Shown: piece after piece, positions 28,380 to 37,666 of the stretch
Layout: the number at the start of each line of letters is the position of its first letter
How positions within the stretch are numbered: the first letter of the stretch is position 1
Assembly: GCF_017811755.1 (NCBI RefSeq)
Contig: NZ_JADDJF010000001.1
Location: forward strand, 248,001-312,000
Origin: Pararhodobacter sp. SW119
GTDB taxonomy: Bacteria > Pseudomonadota > Alphaproteobacteria > Rhodobacterales > Rhodobacteraceae
Direction of reading: 5' to 3'
DNA: 64,000 nt
Notes under the pieces: model-generated
The model's database searches: none
What the model saw: only the letters and a program-made list of their open reading frames with translations
What the model was told of the DNA's origin: nothing
Program-made: the position numbers and the translations under genes

Positions 28380-29357
28380 TCAGAACGACGCGACCAGTTC
28401 GCGCAACCGCGCGACATAGGGCGTCTGCGCACCCCATTCCGCATCCCACCGCGCAACGACATCGCCGAAGAAATCGGGGCCGACGTCCTCGGTGATGTGG
28501 ATGCCGGGGGTCTCGCTCAGTCGTGCGAGTTTGCCGTCCTCTTCGGCGACGAAGCGGTCGATGGTGCGGTCACAATGCTCCTGCGTCGCCTCGCGGATGA
28601 GTTCACGATCATCCTCGGGCAGGCCGGCCCAGACCCGTGCCGAGACGAGCGCGACCATGCCGAACATGTGGTGGTTCGTCTCCATCAGGTGCGGCGCATG
28701 CTCGAAGTAGCGGAAGTTGATGATCGACTCGTAATCCATGTCGATGGCGTCGATCTGGGCGTTGGCGAGCGCATCATAGACCTGTGTCAAGGGCATCGGC
28801 GCCGGTGCGGCGCCGAACATCTCGAAGAACGAACGGATGGGCGGCGCGGGGGTGATGCGAAAGCGCAGCCCGCTCAGATCCGCCGCCGATGCGACGGGCT
28901 GGCGGGTCACCAGTTGACGCATGCCGGTCATCGCGTAGCAAAGCCCCATGGTGCCGGTGGCGCGCGGCAGAAGTTCGAGGATCTCGCGCGCCTCGTCCGA
29001 GCGCAGGACGCGCGCGGCATCGGCGATGTTTTCGACCAGGAAAGGCGCGTGCAGGGCCGCCATGGCCGGCACGCGGAACGTGATCTCGGCCGTGGTCAGC
29101 CAGGCCATGTCCAAGGCGCCCGTCTGCAGCTGCTGCAGCATCGTCGCTTCATTTCCCAACTGGCCCGAGGGATAGGCGGTGACCGAGAAGCGTCCGTCAG
29201 AGCGACTGGCCAGCGTCTCGCCCATGGCCGCGACCTCCTGGTTCCAGACATGTACCGGCGGGGTGATCAATCCCAGCCCGAAGCTGCGCTCCTGCCCCGA
29301 TGCGGGCAGAGCCAGAAGGGCGACGAGGGAGGCGGCGAGGAACTTCTTTGGTTTCAT
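28380..29357 (-). CDS. TRAP transporter solute-binding protein (DctP family)
   Basis: A 325-residue periplasmic receptor with a signal peptide (MKPKKFLAASLVALLALPAS). The DctP fold is recognised by YPSGQLGNEATMLQQLQTGA and the conserved ligand-arginine strand LSGLRFRITPAP. Two later segments (IDAIDMDYESIINFRYFEHA) are typical hinge and binding regions. The substrate is unknown. The gene starts a three-gene minus-strand transporter operon; transketolase lies 30 bp further upstream on the same strand and may be read through into it. Confidence 0.92.
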   Translation of the reverse strand: MKPKKFLAASLVALLALPASGQERSFGLGLITPPVHVWNQEVAAMGETLASRSDGRFSVTAYPSGQLGNEATMLQQLQTGALDMAWLTTAEITFRVPAMAALHAPFLVENIADAARVLRSDEAREILELLPRATGTMGLCYAMTGMRQLVTRQPVASAADLSGLRFRITPAPPIRSFFEMFGAAPAPMPLTQVYDALANAQIDAIDMDYESIINFRYFEHAPHLMETNHHMFGMVALVSARVWAGLPEDDRELIREATQEHCDRTIDRFVAEEDGKLARLSETPGIHITEDVGPDFFGDVVARWDAEWGAQTPYVARLRELVASF

Positions 29358-29387
29358 CGGCGGTTCCCTTCAGGATGGTCATTCGGG

Positions 29388-31400
29388 TCAGAGCAGGGCT
29401 TGCGCGCGCTCGGCAACGGCCTCGGGCGTGATGCCGAACTGGCGGTAGAGGACTTCTGCCGGGGCCGAGGCGCCGAAGCCCTCCATCCCGACGAAATCGG
29501 ATTTCTTCGCGCGCTCGCCCAGCAGCCACCGATCCCAGCCGCCCGCGCGTACCGCGGCTTCGACGCCCACGCGCACAGGACCCGCAGGCAGGACGCGGCG
29601 CCGATAGGCCTCGGGCTGGGCGGCGAACAGTTCCATGCATGGCATGGAGACGACGCGTACGCCGATGCCTTGCGTCTGCAGCTTTTCGCGCGCTGCCATG
29701 GCCACGCTCACCTCGGAGCCGGTGGCGATCAGAATGACCTGACGTTTGCCTTCGGCCTCGGCCAGGACATAGGCGCCCTGGGCGGTCAGGTTGCTGGTGC
29801 TGTGCTTCGTCCGTACCGCCTCGACGCCTTGGCGGGTCAGCGAAAGAACTGTGGGGGTGGTTGTCTGATCCAGTGCGATTTCCCAGGCTTCGGCGGTTTC
29901 GACCAGGTCGGCCGGGCGGATGACCAGGGTGTTTGGCGTCGCGCGACTGATCGCCAGATGCTCCACCGGTTGATGCGTCGGCCCGTCTTCGCCCAGGCCG
30001 ATCGAGTCGTGCGTCATGACATAGATCACCGGCACACCCATCAGCGCCGATAGCCGCATCGAGGGGCGCGCATAGTCGGTGAAGGCCATGAAGGTGCCGG
30101 CATAGGGGCGGATGCCGCCATGAAGCGCCATGCCATTCATCGCCGCCGCCATGCCATGCTCACGTATACCGTAGTGCAGGTAGCGGCCCTTGCGGTTTCC
30201 CGGTTCGAAGATGCCCAGGTCCGGGGTTTTGGTATTGTTCGACCCGCTCAGGTCGGCCGAGCCGGAAAAGGCTTCGGTCACGACCGGATTGATCGCTTTC
30301 AGCACCGCCTCCGATGCCGCGCGGGTGGCCAGTTTCGGGCGGCTTTCGATGGCCTCCTTCTTCACCTTGCGGATCGTCGCGGGCAGGCGCTTGGGAAGTT
30401 CGCGCGCAAAGATCCGGGCGAATTCGGTTTGCTTGGCGGCCGATAGCTCCGCCAGGCGTCTTTCCCATGCCTCGCGCGGCGCGCCACCACGGGCGCCAAT
30501 CGTTTTCCAGGCCTTCCTGATCTCGTCAGGGATCTCGAACGGGCCGTGGTCCCAGCCATAGGCCTTGCGCGTGTCCGCGATCAATTGGGCATCGGTCAGG
30601 GCGCCGTGACCTTTGGCGGTGTCCTGTGCACTGGATCCAAGCGCGATATGCGTGCGGCAGGCCACCATCGCCGGGCCCGGGCTGGTCTTGGCGTCAGTCA
30701 GCGCGCGGTCGATGTCGTCGGGGTCGTGGCCGTCGCATTCGAACACGTCCCAACCGGAGGCCGCAAAGCGCGCCTTCTGGTCGGTGATACAGGCGATGGA
30801 GACCTTGCCGTCGATGGTGATGTCATTGTTGTCCCACAGAAGGACCAGCTTCGACAGCTTCTGTTTGCCTGCCAGACCGATTGCTTCGTGGCTGATGCCC
30901 TCCATGAGACATCCGTCGCCGGCGATGACCCAGGTGTGATGGTCCTGGATCTTCGCCCCCCAGCGCGCGCGCAGCGACTCCTCGCCAATCGCGAAACCCA
31001 CGGCATTGCCAAGCCCCTGGCCCAGCGGGCCGGTCGTCGTCTCGATCCCCTTGGCGTGGCCGTATTCCGGGTGCCCTGCGGTGTTCGCACCCCACTGGCG
31101 GAAGTTCCTGATCTGATCGAGCGTCATGTCCTGATAGCCCGTCAGATGCAGCAGCGCGTAGAGCAGCATCGACCCGTGACCCGCCGACAGGATGAAACGG
31201 TCGCGGTCCGGCCAGTCGGGGGCGCTGGGGTCGAACTTCAGGTGTTTTTCGAACAGGACGGTCGCCACGTCGGCCATGCCCATCGGCATGCCGGAATGGC
31301 CTGAATTCGCCGCGGCAACGGCATCCAGTGCAAGCACACGGATCGCGCAGGCTTTCTGCCAGTGATCGGGGTGCCGGGTGCGCAGGGTGTCGATGTCCAA
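29388..31400 (-). CDS. tkt: Transketolase
   Basis: A 670-residue ThDP enzyme of the pentose phosphate/Calvin-type sugar rearrangements. Visible marks are [56 protein letters not shown], the ThDP/Mg motif [18 protein letters not shown] ... NDITID, and the pyrimidine-binding half with [20 protein letters not shown]. The start is taken as the TTG at 31400 ([10 protein letters not shown]), which has GAGAGGA 7 nt upstream and gives the normal length; longer in-frame sequence is Arg/Leu-rich and unlikely to be coding. It is divergent from the coiled-coil/zapA pair. Confidence 0.95.
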   Translation of the reverse strand: MDIDTLRTRHPDHWQKACAIRVLALDAVAAANSGHSGMPMGMADVATVLFEKHLKFDPSAPDWPDRDRFILSAGHGSMLLYALLHLTGYQDMTLDQIRNFRQWGANTAGHPEYGHAKGIETTTGPLGQGLGNAVGFAIGEESLRARWGAKIQDHHTWVIAGDGCLMEGISHEAIGLAGKQKLSKLVLLWDNNDITIDGKVSIACITDQKARFAASGWDVFECDGHDPDDIDRALTDAKTSPGPAMVACRTHIALGSSAQDTAKGHGALTDAQLIADTRKAYGWDHGPFEIPDEIRKAWKTIGARGGAPREAWERRLAELSAAKQTEFARIFARELPKRLPATIRKVKKEAIESRPKLATRAASEAVLKAINPVVTEAFSGSADLSGSNNTKTPDLGIFEPGNRKGRYLHYGIREHGMAAAMNGMALHGGIRPYAGTFMAFTDYARPSMRLSALMGVPVIYVMTHDSIGLGEDGPTHQPVEHLAISRATPNTLVIRPADLVETAEAWEIALDQTTTPTVLSLTRQGVEAVRTKHSTSNLTAQGAYVLAEAEGKRQVILIATGSEVSVAMAAREKLQTQGIGVRVVSMPCMELFAAQPEAYRRRVLPAGPVRVGVEAAVRAGGWDRWLLGERAKKSDFVGMEGFGASAPAEVLYRQFGITPEAVAERAQALL

Positions 31401-31588
31401 GGCGACGTCCTCTCGTAAAGGGGGTTGAGCGCGTCTTAGCAGGCTCAAGAGCAAGTTCAAGCGCGTGCTGCAAGCCCTTGGTTGGAATGGCGGCGCAATC
31501 GGCCTAATCTGCGCGTCAACCGAGGCCGACAGCAATTGCGGGTTGATTCGCGGCCCTGGCCGGAGTGCTTGCGAAACGGAGGATCGAG

Positions 31589-32101
31589 ATGAGCGACCTT
31601 GCCGCCTATGAGCGTCGCATTACCGCTGCGCTGGACCGTATCGCCCGCCGGATCGAGGCCGGGCCGGGTCCGGCCGCGGCACAGGTGTCCGCAAAACCGG
31701 ATCCCGCCACTGAAGCGACCATTGCACAGCTCAGGTCGGCGCTTGAGAAGGAGCGCGCGACAAATGTGCAGCTTTCGGAACGGCTGGCTGCCTCGCGGCA
31801 ACGGCAGGACGGACAGGTGGGTCAACTGGAGCGACGCCTGGCACGGCTGACGGAACAGCTGGACCTGCAAAGCCTGGAGATGCTGCGCCTGAAGAAGGCC
31901 AACACCCGGTTGATGGAGGCTCACGCGGCGTTGCGCGAAGCCTATGTCGAGAACTTTCCGGATCACCAGCTGATCAACCGTTCGATTTCCGCCGATCTGG
32001 AAGCGCTGCAGGCAGAACGCCGCGCCGAAATGGCCGAGATGGAAGAGATCCTGAGCGAACTGAAACCGTTTGTCGCGGCTGACGGCCGCACCGCCGGCTG
32101 A
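31589..32101 (+). CDS. Coiled-coil protein encoded directly before zapA
   Basis: A 170-residue protein without signal peptide or membrane segment. Residues about 50-125 form a long heptad-rich coiled coil ([40 protein letters not shown]). The C-terminal part [19 protein letters not shown] is more conserved-looking. ATG 31589 has ACGGAGGA upstream and is chosen over an in-frame GTG at 31565. Only 10 bp separate it from zapA, so the two are almost surely co-transcribed; a role with ZapA in FtsZ-ring assembly is an inference from this position. I know this gene only as a hypothetical protein in related bacteria. Confidence 0.85.
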   Translation: MSDLAAYERRITAALDRIARRIEAGPGPAAAQVSAKPDPATEATIAQLRSALEKERATNVQLSERLAASRQRQDGQVGQLERRLARLTEQLDLQSLEMLRLKKANTRLMEAHAALREAYVENFPDHQLINRSISADLEALQAERRAEMAEMEEILSELKPFVAADGRTAG

Positions 32102-32111
32102 GGAGGACGCG

Positions 32112-32501
32112 ATGCCCGAAGAGAAGATCACGATCGGCGGCAAGACCTTCGAAGTGGCCTGCCAGGCTGGCGAGGAACAGTTCCTGCACGCCGCCGCTGG
32201 CATGCTCGATGCCGAGGCTCAAGCCCTGATCGGCCAGATCGGTCGCCTGCCGGAAGCGCGCATGCTGTTGATGTCCGGCCTCATGCTGGCCGACAAGACC
32301 GCGGGTTACGAGGACCGCCTGCGCGCGGCCGAGGAAGAAATCGAAAGGCTGCGTGCCGAGAATTCCAAGTTGCGCAGCGCCCCGCGTCCTGCGCAGAACC
32401 GGGTCGAGGTTCCCGTCGTCCCGCAGGAGGTCGCCGAAACGATGGCCGAACTCGCCGCCCGCGCCGAGGCCCTGGCGGATCAGATCGACGAGCGTGCCTG
32501 A
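32112..32501 (+). CDS. zapA: Cell division protein ZapA
   Basis: A 129-residue ZapA, which cross-links FtsZ filaments at the division site. The N-terminus EEKITIGGKTFEVACQAGEE is the globular head, followed by a predicted coiled coil (AGYEDRLRAAEEEIERLRAE) that mediates dimers and tetramers. The ATG follows AGGAGGA. The C-terminal 35 residues are variable. It is transcribed away from transketolase with the coiled-coil gene before it. Confidence 0.92.
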   Translation: MPEEKITIGGKTFEVACQAGEEQFLHAAAGMLDAEAQALIGQIGRLPEARMLLMSGLMLADKTAGYEDRLRAAEEEIERLRAENSKLRSAPRPAQNRVEVPVVPQEVAETMAELAARAEALADQIDERA

Positions 32502-32521
32502 CCGGTTGCCAGCGCCGTATG

Positions 32522-33214
32522 TTAGGAACGTCCCATGGCGGCCGGTACCAGAGGGGAACGGCGGTAGCTTGCCATGAGATCGTTGAACTTGCTGCCCTGG
32601 ACCGCGACGTGATTCCGCAAGGCATCCGCCGCAGCTTCGCTCTCGCCACGTTCCAGAGCTGCCAAAACCTGGCGGTGCTCGTCCAGCGATTGCGCCATGC
32701 GTCCACGCACCTGTAGCTGCATCCTGCGAAAGGGCTTCAACCGACGATGCAGACGAGCGGCCTCGTCGGCCAGGAAGCGGTTGCCACCGGCCTGGTAAAG
32801 CAGCATGTGAAAGCGTTCGTTCTCTGCGTAGTAGCGGTCGCTGTCGGCGTCGTGGACTGCCGCCTCGCAGGCGATGACCGTCTCGTGCAGCGCCGCAAGA
32901 AGCGGGCGTGTGATCCGACGTGTCGCCAGTCGCCCGCACAGCGCCTCCAGTTCGGCCATCACCTCGAACATCTCGACCAGTTCCTCGAAGGCCGGGTGCC
33001 GGACGAAGGCGCCACGATGCGGGATGAGTTGCACCAATCCCGAGGCGGCGAGTGCCTGGAAAGCCTCGCGCAGGGGCGTGCGTGAACAGCCGAACCGTTC
33101 GGCAAGGCTGACCTCGTCCAGCCGGTCGCCATCCGCAAGGTCGCCGGTCAGGATCAGCTGTTCGAGTTCATGGCGGACGCCATCGGCCCGCCTGTCCGCG
33201 CGTCGGGTGTTCAT
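32522..33214 (-). CDS. GntR/FCD family regulator of the malonate cluster (MatR-like)
   Basis: A 230-residue regulator with an N-terminal winged helix (RLDEVSLAERFGCSRTPLRE, then the wing) and a C-terminal all-helical FCD ligand domain (ELEALCGRLATRR, ENERFHMLLYQAGGNRFL, EHRQVLAALERGESEAAADA), which usually binds an acid with a metal ion. It is divergent from the malonate TRAP/MatAB operon, and a TTGTATACAA palindrome lies in the shared 167-bp intergenic region. By analogy with MatR of rhizobial mat clusters it should repress the operon until malonate or a derivative binds; that function is inferred. Confidence 0.88.
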   Translation of the reverse strand: MNTRRADRRADGVRHELEQLILTGDLADGDRLDEVSLAERFGCSRTPLREAFQALAASGLVQLIPHRGAFVRHPAFEELVEMFEVMAELEALCGRLATRRITRPLLAALHETVIACEAAVHDADSDRYYAENERFHMLLYQAGGNRFLADEAARLHRRLKPFRRMQLQVRGRMAQSLDEHRQVLAALERGESEAAADALRNHVAVQGSKFNDLMASYRRSPLVPAAMGRS

Positions 33215-33257
33215 GCAATCAGCCTAGCGTGCAGCATTGTTTTTCACAACGCCGAAC

Positions 33258-33267
33258 TTGTATACAA
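33258..33267. promoter_or_regulatory. TTGTATACAA operator candidate, malonate cluster
   Basis: A perfect 10-bp palindrome in an AT-rich patch, 43 bp upstream of the GntR-type start on one side and 115 bp before the dctP start on the other. Operators of FadR-type GntR regulators are often short palindromes of this kind. It shares the TGTATACA core with the three sites in the 42-51 kb region. Confidence 0.6.
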
Positions 33268-33381
33268 AATAATTGACTCTGCATTTCAGATGGAGTTCCC
33301 TCGGAGCGTCAGCCCATCTGGGCGTGGCGGGAGGTGCAGATCGACCAAGGTCGCAAGATTTGCAGATCAGGGAGGAACAGA

Positions 33382-34371
33382 ATGAAGATCGCTTGTTATC
33401 CGGCGGCTACGGCCGCGCTTGCACTCGCCCTGGGCCTGAGTGCCGCCGAAGCGCAGCAACTGCGGCTGTCGCACCAGTGGTCCACGGCCGATGTCCGCCA
33501 CAAGGTCGCCGAGATGGTGGCCGAGAAGGTGGCCGAAGCCGATGTCGGGCTCGAAATCCGCATCTTTCCTTCGGCCTCGCTCTTCTCCGCGACAGAGCAG
33601 TACGTACCTCTCAGCCGTGGGCAACTCGACATGACGGTCTATCCGCTGTCCTATGCCGGCGGACAGCGACCGGAATACAACCTCACGCTCATGCCCGGTC
33701 TTGTTCGCAACCACGACCATGCTGCGCGCCTGAACCAATCACCGTTTATGGAGGCGCTGGAAGACATCATGGCCGAGGATGACGTGATGGTCCTCGTGCA
33801 CGGCTATCTGGCCGGCGGCTTCGCCTCCAAGGGCGACTGCGTCACCCGGCCCGAGCATATGTCGGGCCGGACGGTCCGCGCCGCGGGCCGCGCGTTCGAG
33901 CAGATGCTGGCCGCGGCCGGCGCCTCGATCTCGTCAATGGCCTCGTCCGAGGTCTACAACGGAATGCAGACCGGGGTCCTGGACGCCATCAACACATCTT
34001 CCTCGTCGTTCGTCTCGTTCCGGCTTTACGAGCAGGTGGACTGCTTCACCCCGGCGGGCGATGTCGCGCTCTGGTTCATGTATCAGCCGCTTCTGATGAA
34101 CAAGTCGACATTCGAGGGGCTGAGCGAGGAACAGCAGCAGGCACTTCGCGACGCCGCCGCCGAGGCCGAGGAATGGTATCTTGAGCAGGCCAAGGCCGAT
34201 GACGTCAACGCGGTCGAGGTCTATCGAAACAATGGCGTAGAGATTGCCGAGATGACCGCCGAGGACTTCGAGGCCTGGCGCGAACTGGCGATGCAATCCT
34301 CCTACGCGAGCTTCCTTGAGGATGTGCCAGACGGGCAGCGCCTGCTCGACCTCGCCTTCGAGGTCGAGTGA
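33382..34371 (+). CDS. TRAP solute-binding protein, probably for malonate
   Basis: A 329-residue DctP-type receptor with a signal peptide ending near AAEAQQ. Conserved pieces are LRLSHQWSTADVRHK (ligand entry), FPSASLFSATEQYVPLSRGQ and the arginine-containing strand MSGRTVRAAGRAF. The start ATG 33382 follows GGAGGA; in-frame codons upstream are rejected because they precede this site. It heads an operon with two TRAP permeases and genes for malonyl-CoA decarboxylase and malonyl-CoA ligase, which argues for malonate or a close C3 dicarboxylate as substrate, as in the MatPQM system. Confidence 0.9.
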   Translation: MKIACYPAATAALALALGLSAAEAQQLRLSHQWSTADVRHKVAEMVAEKVAEADVGLEIRIFPSASLFSATEQYVPLSRGQLDMTVYPLSYAGGQRPEYNLTLMPGLVRNHDHAARLNQSPFMEALEDIMAEDDVMVLVHGYLAGGFASKGDCVTRPEHMSGRTVRAAGRAFEQMLAAAGASISSMASSEVYNGMQTGVLDAINTSSSSFVSFRLYEQVDCFTPAGDVALWFMYQPLLMNKSTFEGLSEEQQQALRDAAAEAEEWYLEQAKADDVNAVEVYRNNGVEIAEMTAEDFEAWRELAMQSSYASFLEDVPDGQRLLDLAFEVE

Positions 34372-34430
34372 CCGTCACCTGATCGTGGCGCCGGGCCTGC
34401 GCGGCCCGGTCGTCGCTCCGGAGGCCAGCC

Positions 34431-34979
34431 ATGACGCAACGCCCCTCCGCCGCCGCAGGCGGCCGCGGTGTCGATCTCTTCCTTCGTGTCGTGGGGGGGG
34501 TATCGACCCTGTGCGGCTGGATCGCGGCGACGATGATCCTCGCCTCGGTGCTGATCACCTGCCAGATGATCTTCGTGCGCTTCATGCTGCGCCAATCCAC
34601 GATCTGGCAGACCGAAACCGTCATCTACCTGATGATCGCCGCGACCATGCTCGGCCTGCCCTATGTGCAGAAGCTTCGCGGCCATGTGAACGTGGATCTG
34701 CTTCCGCTCTACATGCGACCCCTGCCGCGCAAGGTGCTTGCCGTCTTCGTACTGGTCGCCGGGGTTGTCGTCCTGGGTGTGATGGCCTGGTACGCTTTCG
34801 AGAACTGGATGACCGCCTATTCCCGTGGCTGGCGCTCGGCGACCGTGTGGGGGCCACGGCTCTGGGTGCCGTATCTGGCGCTGCCGCTTGGCTTCGCGCT
34901 TTTCATCCTGCAACTCTTCGCTGACCTCGTGGCCCTGCTGACCGGCCGTGATCGTGCATTCGGGTTGGAGGACGCCTGA
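34431..34979 (+). CDS. TRAP small permease (malonate cluster)
   Basis: A 182-residue DctQ-type subunit with four membrane helices; RQSTIWQTETVIYLMIAATM (conserved Glu before helix 2) is typical. It ends in a 1-bp overlap with the start of the large permease. Confidence 0.9.
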   Translation: MTQRPSAAAGGRGVDLFLRVVGGVSTLCGWIAATMILASVLITCQMIFVRFMLRQSTIWQTETVIYLMIAATMLGLPYVQKLRGHVNVDLLPLYMRPLPRKVLAVFVLVAGVVVLGVMAWYAFENWMTAYSRGWRSATVWGPRLWVPYLALPLGFALFILQLFADLVALLTGRDRAFGLEDA

Positions 34980-36295
34980 TGGACCCACTCACCCTGGGCG
35001 CGTTCGTCGCGATCGTCACGGTCTTCGTGCTGTTCTCGGGCGTTTCGGTCGCAACCGGCCTGCTAATCGTTTCGGGCGGGTTCCTGGTGGTGTTCGACGG
35101 CATGCGCTCGCTCGAACTCATGCCCGAGATGTTTTTCGGCAAGCTCAACTCCTTCGCGCTGCTGTCGATCCCGATGTTCATCATCATGGGGTCGGCGATT
35201 TCCTCGACCCGCGCGGGCGCCGACCTCTACGAGGCGCTGGAGCGCTGGCTTACCCGGGTTCCCGGAGGGCTGGTCATGTCGAACCTGGGCGCCTGCGCGC
35301 TTTTCTCGGCGATGTCAGGCTCCAGCCCCGCGACTTGCGCGGCCATCGGCAAGATGGGCATCCCCGAGATGCGCAAGCGCGGCTATCCTGACGAGGTGGC
35401 GGCAGGCTCCATCGCCGCGGGCGGGACGCTGGGCATCCTGATCCCGCCGTCGGTGACGATGATCGTCTACGGCATCGCCACCGAAACCTCGATCGGGCGG
35501 CTGTTTCTGGCGGGCGTCGTTCCGGGGTTGATGCTGGTGGGGCTGTTCATGGCGTGGTCGGTCTGGTCGACCTGGCGCAACACCGGCCTCTCGGTCATGT
35601 CGGACAGACGCTACAGCCTGCGCGAGAAGCTGGAGATCCTGCCGCGGGTGATTCCGTTCCTGTTGGTGATCCTGGGTGTCCTTTACGCCATGTATGGAGG
35701 CATCGCCACGCCGTCCGAAACCGCCGCGGTGGGCGCCCTGCTGTGCCTGTTGATGGCGATCGTCATCTACCGGATGTGGTCGCCGGCATCGCTTTGGGTT
35801 GTGCTGCGCGACTCGACGCGCGAAAGCGTGATGATCCTTTTCATCATCGGCGCGGCGGGGGTCTTCAGCTACATGCTTTCCTCGCTTTTCATCACGCAGT
35901 CCATTGCCATGTGGATTTCGGGGCTGGACGTGAACCGCTGGGTGCTGATGGGGGCGATCAACGTCTTCCTGCTCATCGCGGGCTTCTTCTTGCCGCCTGT
36001 GGCGGTTATCCTGATGGCGACGCCCATCCTGTTGCCAATCGTGCTGGCTGCCGATTTCGATCCCTACTGGTTCGCGGTCGTGCTGACGATCAACATGGAG
36101 ATCGGCCTGATCTCGCCGCCCGTGGGGCTCAACCTCTATGTGATCAACTCCATCGCGCCGGATATCAAGCTCAAGACAATCCTGAAGGGGTCCATGCCCT
36201 ATGTCGGCTGCATGGTGCTTGCCATCATCATCCTGTGTTTCTTTCCGGCTATCGCCACCTGGCTGCCCGAGTTGGTCATGGGGCCGGTAATCTGA
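34979..36295 (+). CDS. TRAP large permease (malonate cluster)
   Basis: A 438-residue DctM-type subunit with about 12 membrane helices. MFFGKLNSFALLSIPMFIIM, SGSSPATCAAIGKMGIPEMR, GTLGILIPPSVTMIVYGIAT and ISPPVGLNLYVINSIAP are diagnostic. It lies between the small permease and malonyl-CoA decarboxylase, 18 bp from the latter. Confidence 0.95.
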   Translation: MDPLTLGAFVAIVTVFVLFSGVSVATGLLIVSGGFLVVFDGMRSLELMPEMFFGKLNSFALLSIPMFIIMGSAISSTRAGADLYEALERWLTRVPGGLVMSNLGACALFSAMSGSSPATCAAIGKMGIPEMRKRGYPDEVAAGSIAAGGTLGILIPPSVTMIVYGIATETSIGRLFLAGVVPGLMLVGLFMAWSVWSTWRNTGLSVMSDRRYSLREKLEILPRVIPFLLVILGVLYAMYGGIATPSETAAVGALLCLLMAIVIYRMWSPASLWVVLRDSTRESVMILFIIGAAGVFSYMLSSLFITQSIAMWISGLDVNRWVLMGAINVFLLIAGFFLPPVAVILMATPILLPIVLAADFDPYWFAVVLTINMEIGLISPPVGLNLYVINSIAPDIKLKTILKGSMPYVGCMVLAIIILCFFPAIATWLPELVMGPVI

Positions 36296-36313
36296 GCGAG
36301 GAGAGGTGAAGCG

Positions 36314-37666
36314 ATGGCACGGACAGGCTTTCTGGGCGATCTGCTGGCACAACTGGTTGATCGGCAGTTCATTCCGTTCCGGCCTGCCAGCGACAAGCCG
36401 ATCGAAGATCTGTGCCGCGCGCTGCTTTCGGGCCGCGGCGAAGTTTCGGCCATGCGACTCGCTCGGGAGATCCTGGCGCGCTATGACGGCATGGACGCCG
36501 CCGGTCGCCGTGCCTTCTTCCAGTTGCTTGCAGAACGCTTCGACCTTGATCCCGCCGCGGTGGCGGAGGCTTCTGCCGCCTATGCCGAAGCGCGAGACGC
36601 GGACAGGCTGTCCCGGCTCGTACGTGCCGCCGAACCCGCCCGTCAGGAGCTTTTTCGCCGGCTCAACCACGCGCCCGGCGCAACGGCTGATCTGGTTCGG
36701 ATGCGGCGCGATCTGCTGGATTTCGTGTCCGAGGAACCGGCGCTGAGCCGGGTCGACCTCGATTTCACGCATCTCTTCGCATCCTGGTTCAATCGTGGCT
36801 TTCTTGTGTTGCGACAGATCACCTGGGACACGCCCGCCCGGCTGCTGGAAAAGATCATCGAGTACGAAGCCGTGCACGAAATCGGTGACTGGCGTGCGCT
36901 GCGCGCCCGCATCGATCCGCCCGACCGGCGCTGCTTCGCCTTCTTCCATCCGGCGATGCCGGACGAGCCATTAATCTTTGTCGAGGTGGCGCTGGTGCGC
37001 AAGGTACCCGGCTCGGTTCACGCCCTGCTCGATCCCGAGCGCAGCATCCTCGACCCGGCGGCGGCCGATACCGCCACGTTCTATTCGATCTCGAACTGTC
37101 AGGAGGGGCTGCGCGGCATCAGCTTCGGCAACTCGCTGATCAAGCAGGTCGTCGAACTGCTGCGCAGCGAATTTCCGCACCTTCGCCATTTCGTGACGCT
37201 GTCGCCAATCCCCGGGTTTGCACGCTGGCTTTCAAGGCGCGCCGAGGCGGGGGACGCCGTGCCCGCCGCGTTGCTGAAAACAGCCGCTACGGGTAAGAAC
37301 CTCGGCGATGCCGAAGTGCTGTCGCTGCGCCGGCTGGCCGCGTATTTCCTGGTCGAGGCGAAACGCGAGGGCGGACGCCCGCTGGACCCGGTGGCGCGGT
37401 TCCATCTTGGCAACGGCGCGCAGGTCTACGATGTCCACGCCAATGCCGATCGTTCGCCGCGCGGTCTGAAACAGGCACTTGGCGCGATGGTCAATTATGA
37501 CTATGCCCTCGACGCCGTCGAGCAGAACCACGAGGACTATGCGCAGCGGGGCACGGTTGCGGCGACGCGGGGGGTGCGGGCGCTGGCCCGTGCCGCCGAA
37601 ATCGCCCAGTCCGAACCCGCGACCGCCCGGAAGGAGATCGCCAGACATGACAAACCCGCTGCATGA
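36314..37666 (+). CDS. matA: Malonyl-CoA decarboxylase
   Basis: A 450-residue enzyme converting malonyl-CoA to acetyl-CoA and CO2. The N-terminal helical domain (about residues 1-150) is followed by a GNAT-like catalytic domain with FYSISNCQEGLRGISFGNSL and LRHFVTLSPIPGFARWL; the His and Ser in the latter are the catalytic region of the family. Near the C-terminus VARFHLGNGAQVYDVHANAD is also highly typical. The ATG follows GAGGAGAGG. Together with the next gene it turns imported malonate into acetyl-CoA. The C-terminal tail (about 45 residues) is Ala/Arg/Glu-rich and looks dispensable. Confidence 0.96.
   Translation: MARTGFLGDLLAQLVDRQFIPFRPASDKPIEDLCRALLSGRGEVSAMRLAREILARYDGMDAAGRRAFFQLLAERFDLDPAAVAEASAAYAEARDADRLSRLVRAAEPARQELFRRLNHAPGATADLVRMRRDLLDFVSEEPALSRVDLDFTHLFASWFNRGFLVLRQITWDTPARLLEKIIEYEAVHEIGDWRALRARIDPPDRRCFAFFHPAMPDEPLIFVEVALVRKVPGSVHALLDPERSILDPAAADTATFYSISNCQEGLRGISFGNSLIKQVVELLRSEFPHLRHFVTLSPIPGFARWLSRRAEAGDAVPAALLKTAATGKNLGDAEVLSLRRLAAYFLVEAKREGGRPLDPVARFHLGNGAQVYDVHANADRSPRGLKQALGAMVNYDYALDAVEQNHEDYAQRGTVAATRGVRALARAAEIAQSEPATARKEIARHDKPAA

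Noticed and set aside
30173-30182. A GTATACC stretch resembling the TGTATACA sites
   Set aside because: It lies inside the transketolase coding region and matches only part of the octamer.
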